Origin: a virus
Virus record (IMG/VR): IMGVR_UViG_3300025425_000033
Span: 1 to 48,456 of that record
Direction: 5' to 3' (one strand)
Length of the DNA stretch: 48,456 nt
Below the pieces are notes generated by a model that was not told the origin of the DNA, searched no databases, and worked only from the letters and a program-made list of their open reading frames with translations. Each line of letters begins with the position of its first letter. Within the stretch, counting starts at the first letter, position 1. Shown here piece after piece: positions 28,568 through 37,948 of the stretch. A program made the position numbers and the translations under genes.

Positions 28568-29872
28568 GTGAGCCTTATCAGCTACACCCGCCGGTCAGCC
28601 CGGACGCGCGAGATAAACTTCTCGCTGCACCCTGGACAGATCCGTTCGCTGGAGGCCACTAAACGAACCGTCCTGGTGTTGGCCGGCACGCAGGGAGGAA
28701 AGACCACGATTGGCCCTCTGTGGCTCTTCCGAGAGATGCAGCGCAAGGGGCCAGGGGATTACCTGGTGGCCTGTCCGTCCTTTGACCTCATGGCCAAGCG
28801 CGCTACGCCGGAGTTCGAACGTCTGTTCGAGCGGGAGTTGAAGCTGGGCAAGCTGTACCGGGGCGGTGCCCGCGCCTTCATCATGAACCCGCGGAACCAC
28901 AGCCGAGTGTGGGGGAACCGCTTCCTCGACCAGGCTGACGAGCCCACCCGCGTCCTGTTTGGGCACGCCAAGAACCCGGACAGCCTGGAGAGCGCCACCA
29001 TCAAGGCGGTATGGATGGATGAGGCAGGGCAGAAGGCGTTCAAAATCGCCTCATACGAGGCTATTCAGCGCCGCCTCTCTATCCACAACGGCCGCCAGCT
29101 AATCACGACCACTCCCTACAACCTGGGCTGGCTCAAGACGGTACTGCACGATCCAGGTGTCAGGGGAGACCCGGACATAGACCTGGTGCGCTTCGAGTCC
29201 ATCATGAACCCCACCTTCAGCCGGGAGGTATGGGATCGGGCCCAGCGCACGCTCCCGCGCTGGAAGTTTGACCTGTTCTACCGGGCCATATTCACCCGGC
29301 CGGCGGGCCTTATCTACGACTCGTTCGACGATAACGATGTGGTGACGCCGTTCAAGATACCGGAGGACTGGCCCCGGTACATCGGCATTGACTTCGGAGG
29401 TGTCAACCTGGCCTGCATCTTCTACGCCTGGGAGCCGGGCGGCGAACTGTTCGCCTACCGGGAATACTACCCGCAGGAGCATCGTAGCGTGGAGCAGCAC
29501 ACTATCGCCATGCTCAAGGGGGAGCCCCGTAGGCCGCGCACCGTGGGAGGGGCACCGTCTGAGATACAGTGGCGCCGGGAGTTCGGAGAAAGCGGTTTGG
29601 GCATTGAGCGTCCCCGCATCACCGAGGTAGAAGTGGGCCTAGACCGCGTGTGGGCCGCTCACAAGGCCCGGCGCATCAAGGTTTTCAACACCCTAAGTCA
29701 TTATCTTGACGAAAAGCGTTCCTATTCCCGCGTACTGAACGACGAGGATCAGCCCACGGACGCGATTGAGGACAAGCACGACTATCACCTCATGGACGCA
29801 GAGCGGTACATAATCTCCGAGATTCTGGCCGTCGAGAGCGCCGAGTCTACCACTAGCATGACACCGTTCTAG
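28568..29872 (+). CDS. terL: Terminase large subunit
   Basis: The product has 434 residues from a GTG. The packaging ATPase has Walker A GTQGGKT (40-46), Walker B with D151/E152 (VWMDEAGQ) and the coupling motif TTPYN. The nuclease domain begins YIGIDFGGVN with Asp275, with further acidic residues near 405-410 (DYHLMD). Domain order and size fit the Terminase_6-type enzymes of siphoviruses. It cuts and pumps DNA into the prohead at the portal encoded just downstream. Confidence 0.92.
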   Translation: MSLISYTRRSARTREINFSLHPGQIRSLEATKRTVLVLAGTQGGKTTIGPLWLFREMQRKGPGDYLVACPSFDLMAKRATPEFERLFERELKLGKLYRGGARAFIMNPRNHSRVWGNRFLDQADEPTRVLFGHAKNPDSLESATIKAVWMDEAGQKAFKIASYEAIQRRLSIHNGRQLITTTPYNLGWLKTVLHDPGVRGDPDIDLVRFESIMNPTFSREVWDRAQRTLPRWKFDLFYRAIFTRPAGLIYDSFDDNDVVTPFKIPEDWPRYIGIDFGGVNLACIFYAWEPGGELFAYREYYPQEHRSVEQHTIAMLKGEPRRPRTVGGAPSEIQWRREFGESGLGIERPRITEVEVGLDRVWAAHKARRIKVFNTLSHYLDEKRSYSRVLNDEDQPTDAIEDKHDYHLMDAERYIISEILAVESAESTTSMTPF

Positions 29873-29882
29873 GTGTCACCCC

Positions 29883-31481
29883 GTGTCAATGGCCAACCGC
29901 AAAGCAGACCAGTTCTTCGAGAACTCGCATCAGACACAGGTTGTAGAGGCCGCCGGCGGCAACAGTGGCGCAGGCAAGGACGCCAACGCCTGGGTGCTAC
30001 AGGAGCATCCTGAATACAACAGCATGGCGCCGAAGTGGGAGTACGTGGATGACCACTACACCGGCAAGATGCTGGAGCCTGGGCGCATCAATCGGTACCT
30101 CATCCAGCGGTCGCAGGCCGAGCATGACAAGGAGTACGAGGAGCGGATCGCCAACTGCTCCCAGCCCTACCACATGGCCTACATCTTCGACACGTTCGGG
30201 GGGCTAATCTCCGCAGCGGACCGCAACGTCACAAGGCTCTTCCAGGAGGACGTAGAGGACGGCAACCAGGCACCTGATGGATTAGGATTCGCTGATGACC
30301 CGGAAACGCCTGCTGGTAAGCTCATGGCGAACACGGACGGGGAAGGCACCAACTACGAGCCGTTTTGGCAGCAGTTCGTCACCGACCTCATCCGCTTCAA
30401 CCGGATGTTCGTCCTGGTAGAAGGCGTGGAGTGGGACGCAGACGGAGAGGTGCTGACAGAGCCCCACTACCGCCTAATAGACCCTCTGTCGGTGACCAAC
30501 TGGCGCTATGAGGGCAGCCGCATGGTGGAGTGCATGGTCAAGCATCAGGTGGACACCCGGGAAAACCTACGGGATGAAGCCAAGCCGCGCGACCGGTACA
30601 CGCACTACCACGAAATGGGCTGGGACGTCTACGAAGTGACGGTCACCAAGGGCGGCAAAAAGCGCGTCACCCAGCTGGTGGAAGAGTCCGGTATCTACGA
30701 TTACTTCGACTCGGCCGATGGCGCCCAGCGCATGCTGCCGATCTTCCGGGTAGACCTCCCCTTCCGGCGCTACCTCGCCTACCAAGCCGCACGGCGGCAG
30801 AACAGCATCTTCAACCAGGAGTCCGAGCGGGACGCCTCTCTGCGACAGGGCCTCATTGCCCGCCTGGCCATCGTCGGCACCACCACCTTCTACCAGGAGG
30901 TGGAGAAGAACCTGGGGCTCGGGTTCAAGCTGATGCGGCATGATCCGGACAACAGCACGACGCACTACTTCATTGTTCCACCGGTGGAGCACGCACGCCT
31001 GGCCACGGAAGTATTGGATGCCAAGGTCAAGGACTTCATGGTCACCACGTTCCGGGAGTACGCGGACGCGGGATCGCAGAAGACTGCCACCGAGGTAGAC
31101 CAGGATCGTCGCGCCGGCCTGGAAGCTTTCCTGGAACTGGTCATCACCGCACTGACCGAGGCAGAGAACCAGTCCGTAAAGCGGTTTGAGCAGGCAGTAT
31201 TCCCCAAGCGCCGCGACCTGTGGGGCCAGGCCATCATCAGCCGCGACCCGGACTTCCAGTACATATCTGTCGCCTCGATGGTAGACAAACTGGTCGAACG
31301 CATCTTTGGCCCGCGCACGCTCCCTGTCGGCACGGTGGCCACCCGCGCTACCCTCAAAATGTGGCTGGACTACCAAGGCGTCAAGTACGACGATGCCGAG
31401 GTGGAGCAGGCTGTGGATCGCTTCATGGCCCAGCTGGCGCAGGAAGAGGATGCTATGGGGGCCTTGACCGGCGGGTTCTAA
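29883..31481 (+). CDS. Portal protein
   Basis: The product has 532 residues from a GTG; an ATG two codons on is an equal choice. The sequence has the typical portal features: an N-terminal clip region with WEYVDDHYTGK, YEPFWQQFVTDLIRFNRMFVLVEG, a central crown and a long C-terminal helix set (TATEVDQDRRAGLEAFLELVITALTEAE). It resembles DUF4055-type portals. It forms the twelve-subunit ring for DNA passage. It lies between terminase and the MuF protein, the standard order. Confidence 0.85.
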   Translation: MSMANRKADQFFENSHQTQVVEAAGGNSGAGKDANAWVLQEHPEYNSMAPKWEYVDDHYTGKMLEPGRINRYLIQRSQAEHDKEYEERIANCSQPYHMAYIFDTFGGLISAADRNVTRLFQEDVEDGNQAPDGLGFADDPETPAGKLMANTDGEGTNYEPFWQQFVTDLIRFNRMFVLVEGVEWDADGEVLTEPHYRLIDPLSVTNWRYEGSRMVECMVKHQVDTRENLRDEAKPRDRYTHYHEMGWDVYEVTVTKGGKKRVTQLVEESGIYDYFDSADGAQRMLPIFRVDLPFRRYLAYQAARRQNSIFNQESERDASLRQGLIARLAIVGTTTFYQEVEKNLGLGFKLMRHDPDNSTTHYFIVPPVEHARLATEVLDAKVKDFMVTTFREYADAGSQKTATEVDQDRRAGLEAFLELVITALTEAENQSVKRFEQAVFPKRRDLWGQAIISRDPDFQYISVASMVDKLVERIFGPRTLPVGTVATRATLKMWLDYQGVKYDDAEVEQAVDRFMAQLAQEEDAMGALTGGF

Positions 31482-31482
31482 G

Positions 31483-34400
31483 ATGCCCACGCTCCAGGGC
31501 ACGTACCTGCAATCTATCGCAGAGGTACGGGCCACTCTGCCGGCCCTGAATTCCCAGGTAGTCAAGCAGATCGAAGTCACCTACGCCCGCGCGTTGGCAG
31601 CCATGATCAAAGAGGTGGCTGAGGGGCGCTTGACGGCCGAGCGCGCCGCTGCCCTGTCTGCCTCCATTATGGACCGGATGACGGCCCTGGGGATTGATGT
31701 GAGCAAGATTGTTCAGTCGCTCCAGCTACAAGCGGCGCACGCGATGGTACAGGGTCACCAGCAGGCCGTGGCTCTGACCGCGAAGGCCGCAGGCGTGGCC
31801 ACGCAGGCCAGCTTCACGGACGTACCTCATCTGGCCGTCGAGTACCTGGCCCGCCGGCAGAGTCTCGCAATGGGGCAAGGGGCCACTGGGCACGCCGCAC
31901 GCTTCCAGGCGCTCATTCGTCGCAACATCCAGGGCGCAGCCGGCAACTTTGACGCCGTGTTGGCTACCGGCGTCGCTACGGGAGCGGACGCCAAAGACGT
32001 TGTTCGTGCGATGGCCTCCCTCATGGCCCAGCACACGCAGGACCCGCAGGCGCAGATGCTGCTGGACCGCATGGGGATCCGGGGCGGCATGAGGCGCAAC
32101 CTGTCCGACACGGACAAAGCGCTCTTCAAGTCCCTGACGGCAAACGAGGATTTACTGGGCCGCACCCGCAAGATCCTCACGGATGCCCGCCGCCTGGGGA
32201 TCAATGAGGTGAACAATGCGCTCTTTGAGGCCGATATCCTGGCGGCCGCGCGCAGCCCGCTGGTGGGCGGGCTCCAGTGGACGCTCTCCGGGCGTCACAA
32301 GGGCCTGCCCTCCACTCCGGACCGGTGCGATTTTTACGCCTACGGGGATTGGTTCGGCCTGGGCACGGGGTTGTTTCCAGTGGAAATGTTTCCCCCTATG
32401 CCGCACCCGTACTGTCTGTGCTTCCCGAGCGTGGCTCTCCGGCCGCCGTCCACCTGGGCCACCGCGCGGCCGGCGCCACCGCCCCTGCTCAAGCTGCCGA
32501 CCTTCGCCTTGCCCAGCGGCAAGGGCGTGACAGGGCTCAAGACCTTCATCACTGCCCACGAAACCGACTATACCGGCGCTTCTGACCTGGTGGCCTACGG
32601 CAAGAAGGAGTTACAAGCTGCTCAACGCGCCCTGGCGGCCGTTCAGGCTTTTCCGTTATCGGGCTACGGCCAACCACTGTCCCTGACCAAGATCAAGGAG
32701 GCGGCCGCACAGGCTGCATCAGCCCTGGCTACGGAGGCCCTGGCTCAGGCAGATGAGGCGTGGCCCGCGGACTTCGCTCAACTGAAGGATGTGGGCGCCC
32801 TGGGCGGCTCAACCGGAGCCCGCAAGCACGTCGATCCCCGGACCGGCAGACACTACGTGGTCAAGACGGGCGCCAGCGAGGCCCACCTGCGGGAAGAGGC
32901 CCTGGTGGACGCGCTCTACCGGAGTCTGGGCGTCCGGGTGCCGGCCTTCAAACTGTATGAGGCAGGCGGCACCACCTACAAGGTGGCTGAATTCCTGGAG
33001 GACAGCGTCACGCTCCGGCAGTACCTACAGACCGGCACCCCCAAGGGCATCAGCTACGCCCGCCGTCAGCTGCGCCAGCACTACGCGACAGATGCCCTGC
33101 TGGGCAACTGGGACGTAATCGGCCTGGACCTGGACAATATCCTAGTGACGATGGACGGGCAGATTCCGCGCACCTGGCGCGTGGACAACGGCGGTGCCCT
33201 CCGCTATCGGGCGCAAGGTGCCCTCAAGGCGGCGCAGGAGTTCGCCGGCGAGGTGACAGAGTTGGATTCCATGCGGGGCCTTCACTCGACCATCCAGCCC
33301 AACCGGGGTGCGGCCTGGGCATTCGCCAAGGACGGCCGCACAGCAGCAGTCTCTGACAAGGATATCCGCAAACAGGTGGTCACCTTGCTACGCAGGGAGA
33401 AAATGGTCATGGCCGCACTACCCGATGAGCTTAAGCCGATCATGACGGAGCGGTTTGCCTATCTCCGGCGCTGGCTGGAGGACGGCAACCTGGCCCCGCT
33501 CAAGCAGGCGGCCGGGGAGGTGGATGACGTATTCACGGCCCAGCTGGCCCAAGAGGTACGGGAGAAGCAGATGCACGGCCGTAGTCTACTGGTCGATGAG
33601 GGGGACATTGAGGACAATCAGATCCTCGTGTTCACCCGCAAGGCAGCAGACGGGTCCACGGAAACCGTCATGCAGCTGAAGGTGCGAGAGGACGGATACC
33701 GCAAAATCGCTGAGGCACTGGGCGCGCCTGCTCAAGGGGCAGTATCCCCGCTACAGATTGAGGTGAATAACCATGTGGAGACCATCAAGACGCTGGTCAA
33801 AAACGTGGCCTACCACGCCACTGACGGGAAGTACAACGCCGGCACGGTGGCCGCAGCCAAGGACGCCATGAATGCGCTGGAGACCCTGCGGGCGGCAGGA
33901 AAAATCAGCACACTAGAGGCCCGCCACTGGGGCAATGTCTACCAGGCCACTATCAAGGCCATGCAGGCCGTGGAGCCTCTACCACTGCAGGACCTCTCCC
34001 GGCCGCTCACCGTGGTCTCCAACACCCCCGTACCCAAGGGCTCGGCCGGGTGGAAGTCCTCTGCCCACACCGGCTGGGATGCGCACATTGCGGATTACAG
34101 TCAGGGAGAGGTCGGGCACGCCAAGATGACCCTGTTGACCAACGATAACCGAAATGCATTGGGCAACACTTCCTACACCAAGGGAGTCAAGAACGGCGTC
34201 ACCGTGCGCGTGGTGAACGCTACGGATCCGGTCCGCGCTATGCGGGGCATGGTTGAAGTGGTCATGCCGGGCGAAGTCAGTGAGCAGCAGATCCGGTTGG
34301 CCAGGAAGGCGCTGGAGGATTTGGGCCTCGATGTGTCGCCCGCCAGTCCGGAATACCTGGAGGCGCTCTATCTGTACCGGCACATTGACGTACGGGATGA

Positions 34401-35181
34401 CCTATTCACCAACGCGGACTGGTTGAAGGCGACCACTATACTCAACGACCAAAGCCTCAGCCTGACCGAGCGGCGCAGTCGCCTCTACGGCATAGTCAAG
34501 GATAAGCTGCCCGTTCCCGCACCGGCGCAACTGGCGCAGTTGGCGAGAGGGACAACCGTGGCCCCTGGTGAAGGGGGGTGGCGCACGTACTCCCGGTTCG
34601 ACTTTGACGCGAAGCGGATTGATAAGCTGATGAACCGGATAGAGTACACCCACGGCACCGGCATGGAACCGGATGACTACGTGGTGAGCATGATCCGGCA
34701 GGGCGGGGCCGTCACATCGACCTCCGAGCGCGTGCGCCGGGGCGTGACGATCACAGTGGGCAACTCGCCGTACTCCGACTTAATCAACGGGCCGGCTGAC
34801 TTCTACTTTACCCAGCGCAGTGCCCTAGGGACCAGGACTAACGCCTATGGTCGGGTGGCCCTCACCTTCAAGCCTTCCAAGGTGCTGGGTCGCCTGCAAA
34901 ACTGGTCCTTCAACGGGGACTACATGGACCACATCACCGTCGTAGACAAGACGGACGCTATCCGGGCGTCTAGGGCCTCCACACCGGAGGGCGCTAAGGT
35001 CATGAACCATTACCGAAACGAGACCCTAATCAAGCGCGGCTTTCACCTGCGCGATGTCAAGACGGTCTATGTCAAGAGCTTGGCGCAGCAGGACCGTATC
35101 ATCCAGGAGATGAAGCGGGCCGGTTACACCAGCTGGTATGACGGGCGCTCCTTCACCGAAGTCATTCAAATACGACTATGA
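31483..35181 (+). CDS. MuF-type minor head protein, polyvalent, with kinase-like and ADP-ribosyltransferase-like domains
   Basis: The product has 1232 residues, far longer than the usual 250-400. The N-terminus (1-330) is a MuF/SPP1-gp7 head morphogenesis domain ending in a Cys/His/Pro cluster (CDFYAYGDW ... PPMPHPYCLCFPS). Residues ~440-670 look like a HipA/PI-kinase-type kinase: GGSTGARKHV loop, VVK at 459-461, an EE pair in the following helix, LLGNWD at 539-544, DNILV at 551-555 and RVDNGG at 566-571. Residues ~1030-1200 show TSTS at 1078-1081 and NETLIKRG near 1179, as in ADP-ribosyltransferases. These parts may be injected with the DNA to act on the host. Confidence 0.75.
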   Translation: MPTLQGTYLQSIAEVRATLPALNSQVVKQIEVTYARALAAMIKEVAEGRLTAERAAALSASIMDRMTALGIDVSKIVQSLQLQAAHAMVQGHQQAVALTAKAAGVATQASFTDVPHLAVEYLARRQSLAMGQGATGHAARFQALIRRNIQGAAGNFDAVLATGVATGADAKDVVRAMASLMAQHTQDPQAQMLLDRMGIRGGMRRNLSDTDKALFKSLTANEDLLGRTRKILTDARRLGINEVNNALFEADILAAARSPLVGGLQWTLSGRHKGLPSTPDRCDFYAYGDWFGLGTGLFPVEMFPPMPHPYCLCFPSVALRPPSTWATARPAPPPLLKLPTFALPSGKGVTGLKTFITAHETDYTGASDLVAYGKKELQAAQRALAAVQAFPLSGYGQPLSLTKIKEAAAQAASALATEALAQADEAWPADFAQLKDVGALGGSTGARKHVDPRTGRHYVVKTGASEAHLREEALVDALYRSLGVRVPAFKLYEAGGTTYKVAEFLEDSVTLRQYLQTGTPKGISYARRQLRQHYATDALLGNWDVIGLDLDNILVTMDGQIPRTWRVDNGGALRYRAQGALKAAQEFAGEVTELDSMRGLHSTIQPNRGAAWAFAKDGRTAAVSDKDIRKQVVTLLRREKMVMAALPDELKPIMTERFAYLRRWLEDGNLAPLKQAAGEVDDVFTAQLAQEVREKQMHGRSLLVDEGDIEDNQILVFTRKAADGSTETVMQLKVREDGYRKIAEALGAPAQGAVSPLQIEVNNHVETIKTLVKNVAYHATDGKYNAGTVAAAKDAMNALETLRAAGKISTLEARHWGNVYQATIKAMQAVEPLPLQDLSRPLTVVSNTPVPKGSAGWKSSAHTGWDAHIADYSQGEVGHAKMTLLTNDNRNALGNTSYTKGVKNGVTVRVVNATDPVRAMRGMVEVVMPGEVSEQQIRLARKALEDLGLDVSPASPEYLEALYLYRHIDVRDDLFTNADWLKATTILNDQSLSLTERRSRLYGIVKDKLPVPAPAQLAQLARGTTVAPGEGGWRTYSRFDFDAKRIDKLMNRIEYTHGTGMEPDDYVVSMIRQGGAVTSTSERVRRGVTITVGNSPYSDLINGPADFYFTQRSALGTRTNAYGRVALTFKPSKVLGRLQNWSFNGDYMDHITVVDKTDAIRASRASTPEGAKVMNHYRNETLIKRGFHLRDVKTVYVKSLAQQDRIIQEMKRAGYTSWYDGRSFTEVIQIRL

Positions 35182-35579
35182 TCCACACGGCGGTGCTGGA
35201 CAGCTTCAAGCAGATCCTGAAAGAGGCACCGTTTGCCTACACGCAGACCGAGGGCCTGGACGGACACCCGGTGCTGGCCGCTCACGCGGCCCTCTACCTA
35301 AGCGGCATCGAGGACGGCCTACCTTACGCGATCGCTTGGCGCGGCGCCGGCTACGAGGACAAGGCGCAGGTCACGTTCTTCCGCGAGGCCACCGGCGGCC
35401 CGGCTGGCGTGTGGTTTTGGAACGGCGAGGCTAACCTGGTGGCTAGCATGAGTCCAGTGAGGCTCCAGGGCGACAGCGGCCTGCAAGCAGAGCGGGGCGC
35501 TTTCGACCGCAAGAGCCTACCGTCAGCTGTAGCTGCGGTGATGTTCGTGAGCGAGGACTTGGGCGCGCGCGTTATCTAG
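35178..35579 (+). CDS. Hypothetical protein following the MuF gene, 133 aa
   Basis: The ATG overlaps the MuF stop. The protein is mixed alpha/beta with no signal or membrane segment (MIHTAVLDSFKQILKEAPFAYTQTEG, then VTFFREATGGPAGVWFWNGEANLVAS). No family recognised. Direct coupling to a toxin-like fusion allows an antidote or chaperone role, which the sequence does not show. It ends tail-to-tail with the lipoprotein gene (8-base overlap). Confidence 0.55.
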   Translation: MIHTAVLDSFKQILKEAPFAYTQTEGLDGHPVLAAHAALYLSGIEDGLPYAIAWRGAGYEDKAQVTFFREATGGPAGVWFWNGEANLVASMSPVRLQGDSGLQAERGAFDRKSLPSAVAAVMFVSEDLGARVI

Positions 35580-35964
35580 CCACCGCGATCCGCACCCGGT
35601 AACCCTCATACAGGTAGGCCAGCGACTTATCCTGGTCCTTGATGATTACCACCGTCACCAGGCCGGGCTCGTAGACTACGGTCAGGGTGGCTAGAGCAAA
35701 CTCCAGCGGCAGGGGCATCCAGCTTCCGGGCGTCTTGGCGTCGGTGTAGGCCACCACAAAGCCAGCCTCAATGTCCTGGGCCGTGAGCAAGGGCGCAGGG
35801 GCTGACCACTGCTCCACCGGGCCGTTGTTTGTCCAACTGGCCGGGACCGGCAGTCTAAGCGTGAGAGACTCTAGGGCCAAGGAGCCGTTTTCACCGGCAG
35901 GGCCTACCGGGCCTTCACAGGCGGCAAGCAGCAGGAGCAGCGCGAGAACGGGGGCTGAACGCAT
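35572..35964 (-). CDS. Lipoprotein with collagen-like N-terminus (moron candidate)
   Basis: The product has 130 residues and is the only minus-strand gene inside the structural operon. A signal peptide MRSAPVLALLLLL is followed by the lipobox LAAC with lipidated Cys16. The mature start is EGPVGPAGENG, a short collagen-like turn, then an all-beta domain of about 110 residues. Such lipoproteins sit in the outer or inner membrane of the host. Phage lipoproteins of this kind often block superinfection. The orientation and own-promoter need mark it as a moron expressed apart from the late genes. Confidence 0.7.
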   Translation of the reverse strand: MRSAPVLALLLLLAACEGPVGPAGENGSLALESLTLRLPVPASWTNNGPVEQWSAPAPLLTAQDIEAGFVVAYTDAKTPGSWMPLPLEFALATLTVVYEPGLVTVVIIKDQDKSLAYLYEGYRVRIAVAR

Positions 35965-36056
35965 TGGAATAGTCGCTGTGGTACCACGCCAAGTTAATGA
36001 AGGGCCGGCCCCGGACGGGCCACTGACGCGATTTGTCGGGCGGGTAACAGGGGGTG

Positions 36057-36084
36057 TTGCGTTTGCGACACCTTGGGATATACC
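36057..36084 (+). promoter_or_regulatory. Promoter for scaffold/capsid genes
   Basis: -35 TTGCGT (36057-36062), 16-base spacer, -10 TATACC (36079-36084). It lies in the 284-base gap between the lipoprotein start and the scaffold gene and would allow extra transcription of scaffold and capsid. The -35 is again TTGC-type. Confidence 0.6.
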
Positions 36085-36121
36085 TTGACCTCCGGGTGGA
36101 GTTATCCAATTCCCTCAGACC

Positions 36122-36238
36122 ATGCTCGCATACACCCCCTCGGCTATCAGCACGCCGCAAGTTGCTGTCTCCGGTTCCGGCCCGACCGAAAGGGGCCGCC
36201 TCGGTGTAGCGACCGCAACCGCAAACCCTGTTCTCTGA
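36122..36238 (+). CDS. Possible 38-codon ORF in the scaffold leader
   Basis: ATG at 36122 to TGA 36238, 10 bases before the scaffold start. The peptide (MLAYTPSAISTPQVAVSGSG...) is low-complexity and lacks an SD. Otherwise the gap 35965-36248 holds only the promoter at 36057. Low support. Confidence 0.25.
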   Translation: MLAYTPSAISTPQVAVSGSGPTERGRLGVATATANPVL

Positions 36239-36248
36239 CGATCTGACA

Positions 36249-37022
36249 ATGGACTTCGCAAAACTGTTTGCCGACCTGGCAGGAGAAGGTGTGGATGCTG
36301 AGGCAGCCGCCAAAGCCCTACACGAAACCGCTCCGGCGGTCTATCAAGCCATCTTCCGATCCGGGCACTCGACCGCCACGGCCCAAAGCAAAACCAAGCT
36401 GGACGCCCTGGCGGTGGAAGTGGATAGCTACAAGGAGGAGGTCTCCAAGCGCGACGAACGGCTAAAGTCACTGGAAGGTGACAAGCCTGACATCGCCAAG
36501 ATTGAGGCCAAGTACCAGCAGGCTATCGCTGACCGCGACACCAGGCTGACCGATTTGCAGAAGAAGCTGGATACCGAGCAAGAGTCGAACACGGCTACAC
36601 TCAAGTCTACCCACCTGTCCATAGAGCGCGAACGGTCTCAAAACATTCTCGTCCGCGACTATGGGGTAGATCCGGACTACGCACGCATCATGCTGCTAGA
36701 CCCGGACTTCGAGAAGCGCGTGCTTTTCGATGAAAAGGGAAGAGTGAGTGGTGCCCTGCAAGACGATGGGGTGACGCCTGTGCCCGTTCCCAGCGGCAAG
36801 ACGCTATCGGATGCCCTGGCCCGCGAGTTGGCCGGCAGAGTGCCCAAGAAGTTCATCGAGGACCGCCGCCAAGGCTCGTCCGGACTCGGCAAGGGCCAAT
36901 CCGGTGCCGGTCGCATCTACAAGGAATCGGAGATCAATAGCTGGTCCCCCTCTGAGTACGCGGCCAACAGGGATGACGTAAACAAGGCCATGACCGATGG
37001 GCGAGTCATAAGTGACTCCTGA
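36249..37022 (+). CDS. Capsid scaffolding protein
   Basis: The product has 257 residues, lies directly before the major capsid gene, and is mainly a long coiled coil (about residues 45-130: VEVDSYKEEVSKRDERLKSL and onward). The C-terminal third is Gly/Ser-rich (GSSGLGKGQSGAGR) and ends in a helix that may bind the coat. This is the standard layout of scaffold proteins, which guide prohead assembly and then leave. No SD precedes the ATG. Confidence 0.8.
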   Translation: MDFAKLFADLAGEGVDAEAAAKALHETAPAVYQAIFRSGHSTATAQSKTKLDALAVEVDSYKEEVSKRDERLKSLEGDKPDIAKIEAKYQQAIADRDTRLTDLQKKLDTEQESNTATLKSTHLSIERERSQNILVRDYGVDPDYARIMLLDPDFEKRVLFDEKGRVSGALQDDGVTPVPVPSGKTLSDALARELAGRVPKKFIEDRRQGSSGLGKGQSGAGRIYKESEINSWSPSEYAANRDDVNKAMTDGRVISDS

Positions 37023-37086
37023 GTGCTCTTGTCATGGTGGCTTGATCTAGAATCTATTCCTTCCACCACCATCCCGAATCACTCCG

Positions 37087-37923
37087 ATGGCTCTAACTAA
37101 CTTTGTCCCTACGATTTGGTCGCAGGAGATCAACTTCCAGCTCTATACGATGCTGGTGGCGCTCTCTGTTGTGAACCGGGACTACGAGGGCGAGATCGCC
37201 AATCACGGGGACACCGTGAAGATCAACCGCCCAGCTGCTGTCACTGTCAGTACCTACAACGTAGGCTCTGATATCAGCTTCCAAGTCCCGACCAGCACGC
37301 AGACCACGCTGAGTATCAATCAGCAGAACTACATCGCCATTACCATTGACGATGTGCGCAAGGCTCAGGCCAACATTGAGTTGATGCGCCCCTACGTGCA
37401 AGAAGGTGCCTACGCACTGGCTGACACCCTGGACACGTTCATTTTTAGCAAGTACACCGGGGCCGATGCCGGCAACGTGATTGCCAAGGCCACCCTCAGC
37501 AACTCCACGATTTGGGACGCGCTGGTGTCGGCTAAGAAGAACCTGTCGCTCAACAACGTGCCGACGCCAGGCCGCTGGATGGTATTGTCTCCCAACGAAA
37601 TCGCGCTCCTGGAGGATTCTTCGGAGTTCCAGCGCGCTTCCCAGTTGGGCGATGACGTCAGCCGGAACGGCTTTGCTGGCCGGGCCGCAGGGTTCGACAT
37701 TTTCGAGTCGAACAACCTGACAGTGGCCAACGACGGGTCGCACAACGTGCGCCACTGCGTCTATGGTACCAACGCCGCTATCACGTTCGCCAACCAGTTG
37801 ACCAAGATGGAAAGCGGCCGGCACGAGAAGCAGTTCGCGGACTACGTCCGTGGGCTGATGCTCTACGGAGCGGCAGTGGTCAAGCCGAAGGCCCTGGGCG
37901 ACTTGCGCGCCATCGTGGCCTAA
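37087..37923 (+). CDS. Major capsid protein
   Basis: The product has 278 residues, resembling P22-coat/HK97-fold phage capsid proteins: TNFVPTIWSQEINFQLYTMLVALSVVNRDYEGEI at the start, DTVKINRP, then the typical RWMVLSPNEIALLEDSSEF and AGFDIFESNNL blocks, and RGLMLYGAAVVKP at the end. No N-terminal propeptide is evident. No SD lies upstream despite the need for high expression. A strong hairpin follows the stop. Confidence 0.85.
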   Translation: MALTNFVPTIWSQEINFQLYTMLVALSVVNRDYEGEIANHGDTVKINRPAAVTVSTYNVGSDISFQVPTSTQTTLSINQQNYIAITIDDVRKAQANIELMRPYVQEGAYALADTLDTFIFSKYTGADAGNVIAKATLSNSTIWDALVSAKKNLSLNNVPTPGRWMVLSPNEIALLEDSSEFQRASQLGDDVSRNGFAGRAAGFDIFESNNLTVANDGSHNVRHCVYGTNAAITFANQLTKMESGRHEKQFADYVRGLMLYGAAVVKPKALGDLRAIVA

Positions 37924-37948
37924 GTGACTTCTCCCGGTTGACCATTAG

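Noticed and set aside
30567-31580. A 337-codon minus-strand frame opposite the portal gene
   Set aside because: An antisense shadow of the portal; GC-rich third positions keep the reverse frame open. Composition is not protein-like.
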